Source: Pseudacidovorax sp. RU35E (GTDB taxonomy: Bacteria > Pseudomonadota > Gammaproteobacteria > Burkholderiales > Burkholderiaceae_C). From it: 64,000 nucleotides of DNA. Below the pieces are notes generated by a model. That model saw nothing but the letters and a program-made list of their open reading frames with translations, searched no databases and was not told the origin of the DNA. Position numbers and translations under genes: made by a program. Within the stretch, counting starts at the first letter, position 1. Each line of letters begins with the position of its first letter. Location: contig NZ_FTMY01000013.1 in the NCBI RefSeq assembly GCF_900156165.1, forward strand, positions 62,001 through 126,000. The letters are read 5' to 3'. Below are positions 36,488 through 44,829 of this stretch, piece by piece.

Positions 36488-37534
36488 ATGAACCGTCCTG
36501 TTGTCTCTTCCTCTGCCGCGCGACTGCCGGCCCGATCCACCCGCCGCACCTGGGCCGCCGCCCTGCTCGGCGGGCTGCTGGCCGCGGCCGGGCTGGGCAC
36601 CACCCTGTCCGCCACTGCCGCCGAACCCGCCGCCTGGCCCGAGCGGCCGGTGAAGATCGTGGTGCCCTTCCCGCCCGGTGGCGCGGCCGACGTGTACGCC
36701 CGCCTGGTGGGCCAGAAGCTCGCCGAGGTCACGGGCAACCGGCAGCCCATCGTCATCGACAACAAGCCCGGCGCGGGCGGCATCATCGGCACCGACGTGA
36801 CGGCCAAGTCGCCGGCGGACGGCAGCACCTTCCTGATGGTGACCATCGGCCATGCGGTCAACCCCTTCATGTACGCCAAGCTGCCCTACGACACCCGCGC
36901 CGACTTCGTGCCGGTGGGCGTGGTGGCCGAGGTGCCCAGCGTGATCGTCACCGGCCCGGCGCTCAAGGACAAGTCGCTCAAGGACCTGCTGGCCATGGCC
37001 CGCGCCAAGCCCGATGAGCTGCAGTACGCCTCGTCCGGCGTGGGCACCACCAGCCATGTGGGCGCGGCGCTGATCGAGTCGATGACCGGCGTGCGCATGA
37101 CCCACGTGCCGTACAAGGGCGCCGCCCCCGCGCTGCAGGACGTGATGGCCGACCGCGTGCCGCTGTCGGTGGACATCATCACGTCCTCGCTGCCCCTGGT
37201 GACCAGCGGCAAGCTCAGTGCCGTGGCCGTGACCGGTGCCAAGCGCGCACCCAAGCTGCCCAACGTGCCGACGGTGGCCGAGGCCGGCATCCCGGGTTAC
37301 GAATTCGTCTCCTGGTACATGCTGCTGGCGCCGGCCAAGACGCCCAGGCCGGTGCTGGAGCAGGTGAATGCCGAGCTGCGCAAGGTGGCCGGCCTGCCCG
37401 ACTTCCGCACCCGCATCGAGGACACCGGCGGCCAGGTCATCACGACCACGCTGCCGCAGGCCAACGACTACCTCAACGCCGAGTTCACGCGCTGGGCCAA
37501 GGTCGTCAAGGAACGCAACATCAAAGCAGACTAG
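36488..37534 (+). CDS. Bug/TctC-family solute receptor (catabolic cluster)
   Basis: 348 residues. Long N-terminal region with Arg-Arg (STRRTWAAALLGGLLAAAGL), compatible with a Tat- or Sec-type signal, cleaved near SATAAE. TctC motifs: VKIVVPFPPGGAADVYARLV, IVIDNKPGAGGIIGTDVTAK, MTHVPYKGAAPALQDVMADR and KLPNVPTVAEAGIPGYEFVS. Different from the receptor at 30029 and directly behind the tandem operator, so it is probably the first structural gene of the cluster. GGAG precedes the ATG. No TctAB genes nearby. Followed by repeat copy C. Confidence 0.92.
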   Translation: MNRPVVSSSAARLPARSTRRTWAAALLGGLLAAAGLGTTLSATAAEPAAWPERPVKIVVPFPPGGAADVYARLVGQKLAEVTGNRQPIVIDNKPGAGGIIGTDVTAKSPADGSTFLMVTIGHAVNPFMYAKLPYDTRADFVPVGVVAEVPSVIVTGPALKDKSLKDLLAMARAKPDELQYASSGVGTTSHVGAALIESMTGVRMTHVPYKGAAPALQDVMADRVPLSVDIITSSLPLVTSGKLSAVAVTGAKRAPKLPNVPTVAEAGIPGYEFVSWYMLLAPAKTPRPVLEQVNAELRKVAGLPDFRTRIEDTGGQVITTTLPQANDYLNAEFTRWAKVVKERNIKAD

Positions 37535-37563
37535 AGAACCACCCCGTTGCTTGAGCACCTGGA

Positions 37564-37677
37564 CCACCCCCGTTGCTTGCTCACTTCGTGTAGCCGCATC
37601 CCCCCTCAAGGGGGCGCGCCCCGCGGCCCGTCGAAGCCGGTTCCGCGGGCGCTTCCGCATGGCCTGCTCCGCGGCCG
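37564..37677 (+). repeat. C-rich intergenic repeat, copy C
   Basis: Starts CCACCCCCGTTGCTTGCTCA, contains CCCCCTCAAGGGGG, then a GAAGCCGGTTCCGCGGG stretch and ends CATGGCCTGCTCCGCGGCC. Nearly identical to copy A. It begins 29 bp behind the stop of the Bug receptor gene, in that gene's direction, and so splits the catabolic cluster between its first and second genes. A partial extra GTTGCTTGAGCACC precedes it (37545-37558). Confidence 0.85.
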
Positions 37678-37701
37678 TAGGTTCCTGGGAAATTCACCCG
37701 C

Positions 37702-38631
37702 ATGACACCAACATCCTTCAGCCCCTCCCGCGACTTCATCGGCTACGCCAACCGCCCGCCCGCCGTGGCCTGGCCGGGCGGGGCACGGGTGGCGGTCTCC
37801 TTCGTGCTGAACTTCGAGGAGGGCGCCGAGTTCTCGGTGGCCGATGGCGATGCGCGCAACGAGTCGGTGTACGAGGTGATCGACCCGCGCACCGGCTGGG
37901 ATCCGTGCATCGACAGCCACTTCGAGTACGGCACCCGCGCCGCCTGGTGGCGCATCGCCGAGCTGTTCGACCGCCACCGCGCGCCGATGACCGTCAGCGC
38001 CTGCGGGCGGGCCGTGGCGCGCAGCCCCTGGCTGGCGCAGGACGCAGTCGCCCGCGGGCACGAGGTCGCGGCCCACGGCTGGCGCTGGGAAAGTCACGCC
38101 GGCATGGCGCCCGCGCAGGAGGCCGCGGCCATGGACGCCTGCCTGGCCGCCATCGAGGCCGCCTGCGGCCAGCGGCCGGTGGGCTGGCACACGCGCTCAG
38201 CCTGCACGCCGCATACCCGGGCGCTGCTGGCCGAACGCGGCTTCCTCTACGACAGCGACGCCTACAACGACGACATGCCCTTCTTCGTGCCGGTGGCCGG
38301 CCGGCCGCACCTGGTGCTGCCCTATGCCTTCGACACCAACGACATGCAGTTCCAGCACACGCAGCGCTTCGCCACCGCCGCGCAGTTCGCCGAGTACGTG
38401 TGCGACGCCTTCGACTGGCTGCACGACGAGGGCGCCACGCGGCCGCGCATGATGTCGGTCGGCCTGCACCTGCGCATGATCGGCCGGCCGGCGCGCATGA
38501 AGGCGCTGGCGCTGATCCTCGATCACCTGCGGCGCCGCGGCGGCGCCTGGATCGCCACGCGCGAGCAGATCGCCCGCCACTGGCTGGCCCACGCGCCGGG
38601 GCCGGACGCCGTCAGCACCGCCGCCGGATGA
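37702..38631 (+). CDS. Polysaccharide-deacetylase-fold hydrolase, PuuE/allantoinase type
   Basis: 309 residues. NodB-like barrel: VAVSFVLNFEEGAEFSVADG (the motif with FEEG instead of TFDDG is typical of PuuE-type enzymes), GRAVARSPWLAQDAVARGHE, VAAHGWRWESH with His ligands, VGWHTRSACTPHTRALLAER, SDAYNDDMPFFVPVAGRPHL and VLPYAFDTNDMQF. PuuE-like proteins open cyclic ureides such as allantoin, or deacetylate sugars. In this context (racemase, ring-opening amidohydrolase, amidase) a C-N hydrolase role on a ureide or imide is the better guess. No signal peptide, so cytoplasmic. Confidence 0.85.
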   Translation: MTPTSFSPSRDFIGYANRPPAVAWPGGARVAVSFVLNFEEGAEFSVADGDARNESVYEVIDPRTGWDPCIDSHFEYGTRAAWWRIAELFDRHRAPMTVSACGRAVARSPWLAQDAVARGHEVAAHGWRWESHAGMAPAQEAAAMDACLAAIEAACGQRPVGWHTRSACTPHTRALLAERGFLYDSDAYNDDMPFFVPVAGRPHLVLPYAFDTNDMQFQHTQRFATAAQFAEYVCDAFDWLHDEGATRPRMMSVGLHLRMIGRPARMKALALILDHLRRRGGAWIATREQIARHWLAHAPGPDAVSTAAG

Positions 38632-38694
38632 CGGCTTGCGCCGACAGGGATCGCGCGGATGGGCGACCAGGAACGCTGCGCTAAAGTCGTCCGG

Positions 38695-39405
38695 ATGCAT
38701 CCGACGGAAGAGGCCATCCACCGCACCCTGGCGCAGACGCTGCTGGCCGGGCGTCTCGCGCCCGGCACCCAGCTGGTGGAAACGCGGCTGGCGCAGGTCT
38801 TCGGCGTCTCACGCGAGCGGGTGCGCAAGGTGCTGCACCGCCTGGGCCACGAGCGCCTGCTGGACCTGGTGCCCAACCGCGGCTGCTTCGTCAGCAACCC
38901 GACGCTGGCGCAGGCGCGCGAGATCTACGACGCCCGCCGGATCATCGAAGGCGGCATCGTCGGCAGCCTGGCCGGCACGCTCGCACCCGCGCAACTGGAG
39001 GCGCTGGCCGAACACGAGCGGCGCGAGCATGCCGCCCTGCATGCCGGCGACCGCGCGGCCTCGATCCGCCTGTCGGGCGAATACCACCTGCTGCTGGCCG
39101 AATTCACCGGCAGCCCCTTTGTGGTGCGGCAGTTGCAGGAGCTGGTCAGCCGCACCGCCATGCTGGTGGCCTTCTTCGAGCCGGCCAGCGCCTCGGGCTG
39201 CGGCTGCGAGGAACACGAGGCCATCAGCCTCGCCCTGCGCCGCGGCGACGCGGCAGGTGCGCTCAAGGCCATGCAGGTGCACCTCTCGCTGATCGAGACA
39301 CGCCTCAAGCCTCGGGCCGCGCCCGAGGCCGAGATCGACGCCGAACAGGCCATCGCCGAGGCCTGGGCTGACAGCCAGGGTGCGCTGGCCCCGTCGGCCG
39401 CCTGA
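38695..39405 (+). CDS. GntR-family regulator, FCD type
   Basis: 236 residues from ATG 38695 (an in-frame ATG at 38659 is possible). Winged helix (about residues 3-68: EEAIHRTLAQTLLAGRLAPG, LVETRLAQVFGVSRERVRKV, HERLLDLVPNRGCFV), then an FCD ligand domain with the metal-site residues in EIYDARRIIEGGIVG, HLLLAEFTGSPFV and EEHEAISLALRRGDA (Asp/His set). It sits inside the cluster between the deacetylase and racemase genes and probably represses it through the TTGTGCACAA sites at 36393-36425, releasing on the pathway substrate (inference). Confidence 0.9.
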   Translation: MHPTEEAIHRTLAQTLLAGRLAPGTQLVETRLAQVFGVSRERVRKVLHRLGHERLLDLVPNRGCFVSNPTLAQAREIYDARRIIEGGIVGSLAGTLAPAQLEALAEHERREHAALHAGDRAASIRLSGEYHLLLAEFTGSPFVVRQLQELVSRTAMLVAFFEPASASGCGCEEHEAISLALRRGDAAGALKAMQVHLSLIETRLKPRAAPEAEIDAEQAIAEAWADSQGALAPSAA

Positions 39406-39465
39406 CCCGCGGGCACGGGCGCTGCTTTCACCGACCGGCACCGCCGCCACATCACGGGCCTCGCC

Positions 39466-40164
39466 ATGACCCAGACCGCTCCCGCCCTGCCGCCGCGCCC
39501 CCGGCTTCTGGTGCTCAACCCCAACCGCACCGCCGCCATGACCGACGCGGTGCTGCACGAGCTGCGGCGGCTCACGGCCAGCCAGGTGGAGCTGCGTGGC
39601 TTCACCTGTGAGGACGGGCCGCCGGTGATCGCCACGCGCGAGAGCTTTGCCGCCGGCGCCGCCGCCGCCGCCCGGGCCTGGCCCGCCGTGGACGACGGCT
39701 GGGCCGATGCCGTGCTGCTGTCCTGCTACGGCGACCCCGGCCTGGCGGCGCTGCGCGCGGCCAGCCGCGTCCCGGTGCTGGGCATGGCCGAAGCGAGCAT
39801 GCTGCAGGCGCTGGCCCGCGGGCGGCCCTTCCACATCGTCACGGCGGGCAAGGCCTGGGGACCGATGCTGCATGAGCTCGCCGCGCGCCACACCCGCGCC
39901 TGGCCACTGCTGCAAGGCATCACCACGCTGGACACCACCGGTCTGGCCGGCAGCCAGAACCCGGCGGCCTTCTCGGCGCTGGTGCAGCGGGCCCTGGACG
40001 ACCTGGCTGGCGCGCATCCGGGCGGCGCCGCGCCCGACTGCATGCTGGGCGGGGCCGGCTTCGCGGGCATGCGGCCGACGCTGCGCTATGGCGGGCTGCT
40101 GGAGGACGGATTGCAGGCCGCGCTGGCGCAGTGGCGCGCGCTGCCGATCACGCCGAGCGCCTGA
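39466..40164 (+). CDS. Asp/Glu/hydantoin racemase family protein lacking second Cys
   Basis: 232 residues. Family motifs: LLVLNPNRTAAMTDAVLHEL, LLSCYGDPGLAALRAAS with the first catalytic Cys87, VPVLGMAEASMLQAL, and the C-terminal MLGGAGFAGM where the usual LGCAG Cys is Gly196 (a Cys is found four residues earlier, Cys192). Members racemise hydantoins, allantoin or Asp/Glu using two Cys; one-Cys members may instead be decarboxylases or isomerases. Position among ring-opening hydrolases suggests it works on a ureide or amino acid of the pathway. Confidence 0.82.
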   Translation: MTQTAPALPPRPRLLVLNPNRTAAMTDAVLHELRRLTASQVELRGFTCEDGPPVIATRESFAAGAAAAARAWPAVDDGWADAVLLSCYGDPGLAALRAASRVPVLGMAEASMLQALARGRPFHIVTAGKAWGPMLHELAARHTRAWPLLQGITTLDTTGLAGSQNPAAFSALVQRALDDLAGAHPGGAAPDCMLGGAGFAGMRPTLRYGGLLEDGLQAALAQWRALPITPSA

Positions 40165-40291
40165 TCAGCGGCCCTTGCGGCTGCCGGCGGCCAAATCGAC
40201 CGCACACAATTTGCGCTCACTCCGAGCGAAACAATGCGCTGGAAGTTGGCGCAGCCGCTGCCCATACTGCGGCCATCTTGTGCAGCGCATC

Positions 40292-41527
40292 ATGACTTCC
40301 GCCCCCCTTTCCAGCTCCGCCGACCTGCGCCCGCAACTGGCCGTGCACCGCCTGGGCATGGCCCATCCCGGCGACCTGTCGGCGCTGGCTGCGCTGTTCG
40401 ACGCCGGCACCGTGGCCGCAGACGAGGTGGTCGCGGTCATCGGCAAGACCGAGGGCAATGGCGGCGTGAACGACTTCACCCGCGGCTACTTCACCCAGTC
40501 GCTGATGCATCTGCTGGCCGAGCGCACCGGCCGCCCGGCCGAGGCGATCTGGCGGGAGCTGCCCTGCGTGCTCTCCGGCGGCACCGAAGGCGTGCTGAGC
40601 CCGCACTACGTGGTCTTCTCGCGCCGGACGGCGCCGGTCGATGCGGGAAGCAGCGCCGGCAGCCACGTTGTCGAGCCCGGGGCGCCCATCGGCCCCGGCA
40701 CGGCCGCCGACACCCATGCCCAGGCTCGCCGCGAAGCGGCAGCCCCCGGCGCCCTCGCCATCGGCACCGCTTTCAGCCCGCCGACGCCCGCGCAGGACAT
40801 TGGCCGCTGGACCCACGTCCGCTCGGTCGCCCAGGCCGTGCGCGCCGCCATGGACCAGGCCGGCATCGACCGGCCCGAGGACGTGGCCTTCGTCCAGCTG
40901 AAGTGCCCGTGCGTGACCTCGGCCCGGGCCCAGGCGGCCGCCGCGGCCGGCCACACCGTGCTGACGGCCGACCCGGGCCGCTCCATGGCCTTCGCCCGTG
41001 CGGCAGGCGCCTTCGGTGCGGCCATCGCGCTGGGCGAAATGCCGGACGACCCGGCGCTGGAAGGCGCGCTGCTGCGCGACTTCGACCGCTTCTCGGCCCG
41101 CGCCAGCGTCTCCTCGGGCGTCGAGGTCAGCGCCAACGAGGTGATCGTGCTGGGCCACAGCACCCGCTGGCAGGGCCCGCTGCGCATGGGCTACGCCCCG
41201 ATGCGCGACGCGCTGGACATCACGGCCGTCGGCGAGGCGCTGCGCCCGCTGGGCCTCACGGCCGCGCCGCAGTTGCCCGCCGAGCAGGCGGCGCGCGTGG
41301 CCGCCGTCTTCGTCAAGTGCGAGCCCGACCGCCGCGGCCAGGTGCGCGGCGCCCGCCACACCATGCTGGACGACACCGACATCAATGCCCAGCGCCACAT
41401 CCGTGGCGCCGTGGGTGGGCTGGTGGCGGGCGTGCTGGGCGACGGGCGCCTCTTCGTCTCGGGCGGCGCGGAACATCAGGGCCCCGACGGCGGCGGCCTG
41501 GTGGCGGTGATCGCCGAGGTGGGCTGA
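40292..41527 (+). CDS. Ring-opening amidohydrolase (cyanuric acid hydrolase / barbiturase family)
   Basis: 411 residues. This rare family has three similar domains each giving a Lys-Ser pair. Seen here: AVIGKTEGNGGVNDFTRGYF (Lys52) with LSGGTEGVLSPHY (Ser96); VQLKCPCVTS with ASVSSGVEVSANEVIVLGHS; VFVKCEPDRRGQVRGARHTM with FVSGGAEHQGPDGGGLVAVI. Known members are AtzD/TrzD (cyanuric acid to carboxybiuret) and barbiturase (barbiturate to ureidomalonate). Which substrate fits here cannot be read from sequence. The start at 40292 is the first Met of the conserved frame. The amidase gene follows 6 bp later. Confidence 0.92.
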   Translation: MTSAPLSSSADLRPQLAVHRLGMAHPGDLSALAALFDAGTVAADEVVAVIGKTEGNGGVNDFTRGYFTQSLMHLLAERTGRPAEAIWRELPCVLSGGTEGVLSPHYVVFSRRTAPVDAGSSAGSHVVEPGAPIGPGTAADTHAQARREAAAPGALAIGTAFSPPTPAQDIGRWTHVRSVAQAVRAAMDQAGIDRPEDVAFVQLKCPCVTSARAQAAAAAGHTVLTADPGRSMAFARAAGAFGAAIALGEMPDDPALEGALLRDFDRFSARASVSSGVEVSANEVIVLGHSTRWQGPLRMGYAPMRDALDITAVGEALRPLGLTAAPQLPAEQAARVAAVFVKCEPDRRGQVRGARHTMLDDTDINAQRHIRGAVGGLVAGVLGDGRLFVSGGAEHQGPDGGGLVAVIAEVG

Positions 41528-41533
41528 CACGCC

Positions 41534-42937
41534 ATGAGCCCCACCCTCCCCTGGCAGATGAGCGCCGAGGCCCTGTCGCAGGCCTATGCGCAGCGCACGC
41601 TGTCGCCGGTGGAGGCGCTGCTGTCCGTGCTCAGCCGGGCCGACGCGGTCCACCCCCTCCTCAACGCCCTGGTGGTGCGCGATGACGCCGCCGCCATGGC
41701 TGCCGCCCAGGCCAGCGAAGCGCGCTGGCTGCGCGGCACGCCGCTGTCGCCGCTCGATGGCGTGCCGCTGACCGTCAAGGACAACATCCCCGTGGCCGGC
41801 CTGCCCTGCCGCTGGGGCAGCCGGCTCTTTGCCCATCACCGGCCGGCACGCGACGAAAGCCCGGTCGCGCGTCTGCGCGCGGGCGGCGCCGTGATCCTGG
41901 GCAAGACCAACGTGCCCGAGTTCACGCTGCAGGGCTACACGGACAACCCGCTCTTCGGCCCCACCGGGAATCCGTGGGCGCCGGCGCTCACGCCTGGTGG
42001 CAGCAGCGGCGGTGCGGTGGCGGCGGTGGCGGCCGGCATCGGCCCGCTCGCGCTGGGCACCGACGGCGGCGGCTCGATCCGCCGGCCCTGCGGCTTCACC
42101 GGGCTCCATGGCTTCAAGCCGGGGCGCGGCGTGGCGCCGCGCGCCGACGGGCTGCCGGTGCTGCTGCCAGGGCTGGAAGAAGCCGGCCCCATCGCCCGCA
42201 GCATGGCCGACCTGCTGCTGGCCCTGCGCCTGCTCGCGCCCACGCTGACACCGTTGGCCGAAGTGCCGGGGCCGCTGCGCATCGCCTACTGGCGTGCCAT
42301 CGGCGACAGCCCGGTCGACGCGGCCATCCTGGCGCGCTGCGACGCGGCCGCCGAGCGGCTGCGGGCGCTGGGCCATACGGTGGCCGTGCAGTCCTCGCTG
42401 CCCGAAGTCGAGGCCTTCAACCGCCGCGCCTGGCCGGTCATCGCGAGCACCGGCCTGGCGGCCGTGCTGCACGAGCGCATCGACGGCCATGAAGAAGACG
42501 CGCTCACGCCCGCCATGGCGTCGCTGCTCGCGCAGGGCCGCAGCCAAAGCGCGGTCGACCTGTTCCAGGCCCAGGCGCTGCAGCGCGCGCTGGCGCGGGC
42601 CTTGCAGGGCCTGTTCGCTCAGCACGACCTGCTGCTCACCCCGGCCAGCGCGGCCCTGCCCTGGCCGGCCGACCAGTCCCATCCCACCACCATCGCCGGC
42701 CTGCCGGTGGACGGCCGCGGCCATGCCGTGTTCACCGCCTTCGCCAACGGTGCCGGCCTGCCCGCGCTGGCCGTGCCCGCCGGCCCGACGGAAGACGGCC
42801 TGCCGGTGGGCCTGCAGCTGGTGGCGCCCCGCGGCGGCGATGCGTTGCTGTGCGCCGTCGGCGCGATGTGGGAACGCGAGGCCGCACCCGCCTGGTGCTG
42901 GCCGCCCGCCCTCGACAAGGAAGAACTGCCCTCATGA
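41534..42937 (+). CDS. Amidase-signature hydrolase
   Basis: 467 residues. Amidase signature enzyme with the Lys-Ser-Ser triad: Lys82 in VPLTVKDNIPVAGL, Ser157 in TPGGSSGGAVAAVAAG and Ser181 in LGTDGGGSIRRPCGF. Belongs to the GatA/AtzE-like group of amide hydrolases that cleave biuret-, ureide- or oxalurate-type products. AtzE and HpxY-type amidases work with a small DUF4089 partner (AtzG/HpxX); no such gene is visible here. Six bases behind the ring-opening amidohydrolase gene, suggesting it takes that enzyme's product. The end overlaps the next start (ATGA). Confidence 0.9.
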   Translation: MSPTLPWQMSAEALSQAYAQRTLSPVEALLSVLSRADAVHPLLNALVVRDDAAAMAAAQASEARWLRGTPLSPLDGVPLTVKDNIPVAGLPCRWGSRLFAHHRPARDESPVARLRAGGAVILGKTNVPEFTLQGYTDNPLFGPTGNPWAPALTPGGSSGGAVAAVAAGIGPLALGTDGGGSIRRPCGFTGLHGFKPGRGVAPRADGLPVLLPGLEEAGPIARSMADLLLALRLLAPTLTPLAEVPGPLRIAYWRAIGDSPVDAAILARCDAAAERLRALGHTVAVQSSLPEVEAFNRRAWPVIASTGLAAVLHERIDGHEEDALTPAMASLLAQGRSQSAVDLFQAQALQRALARALQGLFAQHDLLLTPASAALPWPADQSHPTTIAGLPVDGRGHAVFTAFANGAGLPALAVPAGPTEDGLPVGLQLVAPRGGDALLCAVGAMWEREAAPAWCWPPALDKEELPS

Positions 42938-44262
42938 AGATCGTGATCGTGGGCGCCGGCGTGGCCGGTGCCATCCTCGCCCGCCGCCTGGCCCGCCTGC
43001 CCGGCGTCGAACTGCACTGCCTCGAACGCGTGGGCCCCGACGACCATGCCGAAGCCGGCACCGGCCTGAACGTGGGCCCCAACGCCATCAAGGCGCTGCG
43101 CCGGCTCGATGCCGCACTCGCTGCCGAGGTGGAAGCCGCCAGCCTGCCCTGGACCCGCTGGGACATCGCCCTGACCGATGGCACGCCGCTGATGGCGCTG
43201 CCGCTCGCGCAGGTGGCGGACAACCCCGGCATCCGCATCCGCTGGTCGGAGCTGTACCGCGTGCTGCGCCAGGGCGCAGGCCCGGCCATCCGCTACGGCT
43301 GCACGCTCGAATCGGTGGGCGCCAGCGCCACGGCGCCGGGCAAGACCCGCGTGCGCTTCACGCAGGACGGCGCCACGAACGAGATCGACGGCATCGACCT
43401 GCTGGTGGGCACGGACGGCCGCTACTCCCGCGTGCGCGAGACCTTCTCCGGCGCGCCCGAGCCGCGGCACACCGGCGTCGCCATCCTGCGCGTGCTGGTG
43501 CCCGACACCAGCGCCGGGCTGGTGGACGACTACGGCCAGTGGTTCAGCGGCTGCCACCGGCTGCTGGCCTTCCGCGTGCCACCGGACCATGTCTACATCG
43601 CCGCCACCTACCCGGTGGCACCTGGCGCCCCGGTGCAGGACGCCTGGAAGACAGAGGCCGTGATGCGCGCCACCTACCAACCCGCGCAGGGCGAGGCCAG
43701 CCCCGCCGTACGCTGGCTGCTGGACGCCATGTGCGCCCAGCTGCACGACGCCCACTGGGCCCGCATGCAGGAGGCCGACGTGCGCTTCGCCGAGACCGCG
43801 GTGGACGTGCTCTACCTGGGCGACAGCGCCCACGGCATGGCGCCCACGCTGGGCCAGGGCGCGACGCAGGCCATGGAAGACGCCTGCGCCGCCGCGCTGA
43901 TCGTGGAGGACGCCTGGGCCCGCGGCCAGCGCACGCCGCGCGTCTGGCTCGACCGCATCGTGGCCGCGCGCACCGAGCGCCTGCGCTTCGTCATGGACCT
44001 GTCGGTGCGCGCCACCGACACCATGCTCGAAGGCGCCGACCCGGTGGCCGGCACGCGCTGGAAGACCGAGGCGCCCTTCCAGGCCGAGCTGGCGGCGCTG
44101 TTCCGCGACGTGGCGCTGGGCGTGCCGGAGGAAGCCTCGACCAAGGCCCAAGGGCAGTCCGTGAATCCAAGTCCGTTCGGGCTGAGCTTGTCGAAGCCTG
44201 GCGCAAGCCCTTCAGAGCGAACAGGTGATCCGACGGCCATTTGGCCAAGGCCCACGGCCTGA
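42934..44262 (+). CDS. FAD-dependent monooxygenase (HpxO/aromatic hydroxylase type)
   Basis: 442 residues. FAD-binding GxGxxG in IVIVGAGVAGAILARRLARL, the NAD(P)H/FAD motif DG in DLLVGTDGRYSRVRETFSG, and the second FAD motif GD in VLYLGDSAHGMAPTLGQGAT. Class A flavin hydroxylase, as HpxO (urate hydroxylation) or phenolic hydroxylases; no membrane segment. The last ~30 residues (from about PSPFGLSLSKPGASPSERTG) are encoded by a REP-like element and are not part of the family fold. Starts inside the amidase stop. It could oxidise the heterocycle before ring opening; the substrate is not proved. Confidence 0.9.
   Translation: MKIVIVGAGVAGAILARRLARLPGVELHCLERVGPDDHAEAGTGLNVGPNAIKALRRLDAALAAEVEAASLPWTRWDIALTDGTPLMALPLAQVADNPGIRIRWSELYRVLRQGAGPAIRYGCTLESVGASATAPGKTRVRFTQDGATNEIDGIDLLVGTDGRYSRVRETFSGAPEPRHTGVAILRVLVPDTSAGLVDDYGQWFSGCHRLLAFRVPPDHVYIAATYPVAPGAPVQDAWKTEAVMRATYQPAQGEASPAVRWLLDAMCAQLHDAHWARMQEADVRFAETAVDVLYLGDSAHGMAPTLGQGATQAMEDACAAALIVEDAWARGQRTPRVWLDRIVAARTERLRFVMDLSVRATDTMLEGADPVAGTRWKTEAPFQAELAALFRDVALGVPEEASTKAQGQSVNPSPFGLSLSKPGASPSERTGDPTAIWPRPTA
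44173..44225 (+). repeat. REP-like element inside the monooxygenase 3' end
   Basis: Begins CCGTTCGGGCTGAGCTTGTC, then GAAGCC-TGGCGC-AAGCCCTTC and ends GAGCGAACAGG, an imperfect dyad of the same family as 51874-51934. It lies fully within the coding frame of the monooxygenase and supplies its C-terminal residues. Confidence 0.8.
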
Positions 44263-44292
44263 TTCCTGCTCGGCCTTCCCCAGCACCGCCCC

Positions 44293-44829
44293 ATGGACAA
44301 CGCCCTCACCCACGGCCTCTTCCACCTGGCCATCAAGACCGCCGACCTGGCCGCCACGCGCGCCTTCTGGATCGGCACGATCGGCCTGCGCGAAGTGCCC
44401 CGGCCCGACTTCGGCTACCCCGGTGCCTGGCTCGCCTGCGGCCAGCCGGGCGGTCAGGCCATCGTCCACATCTATGCCGGCGGTCCGGCGCTCGGTGGCC
44501 AGGCCCGCGTGCCGCAGGGCACGGCTGCCATCGACCACATCTCACTGGCCTGCAGCGGCTACCACGCCTACATCGCGCGCTTCCGCGCCGCGGGGCTCGC
44601 CTGGCGCGAGTTCCTGGTGCCCGGCACCACGCTGTGGCAGCTCTTCGTGTACGACCCCAGCGGCGTACAGCTGGAACTGACCTTCGAGGGCGCGGTGGAA
44701 GCCGGCACCCCGCCCGACATGTCGCCCGGCCGCGTCTACCGCGCGGGCGAGTCCTTCTTCGACACCGCTTCGTACCCCACCCTTTCCCTGAACACCCCTC
44801 CCGGAGAACCCGCCCATGCTTCGCACTGA
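44293..44829 (+). CDS. VOC-superfamily (glyoxalase/dioxygenase fold) protein
   Basis: 178 residues. Two betaalphabetabetabeta modules with likely metal ligands His in GLFHLAIKTADL, His in AIDHISLACSGY and Glu in GVQLELTFEG, so a metal-dependent lyase, isomerase or dioxygenase. The C-terminal ~40 residues (from about AGTPPDMSPGRVYRAGES) extend beyond the fold. It overlaps the following receptor start by 14 bases. It may act on an open-chain or ring intermediate made by the monooxygenase; the reaction is unknown. Confidence 0.82.
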   Translation: MDNALTHGLFHLAIKTADLAATRAFWIGTIGLREVPRPDFGYPGAWLACGQPGGQAIVHIYAGGPALGGQARVPQGTAAIDHISLACSGYHAYIARFRAAGLAWREFLVPGTTLWQLFVYDPSGVQLELTFEGAVEAGTPPDMSPGRVYRAGESFFDTASYPTLSLNTPPGEPAHASH

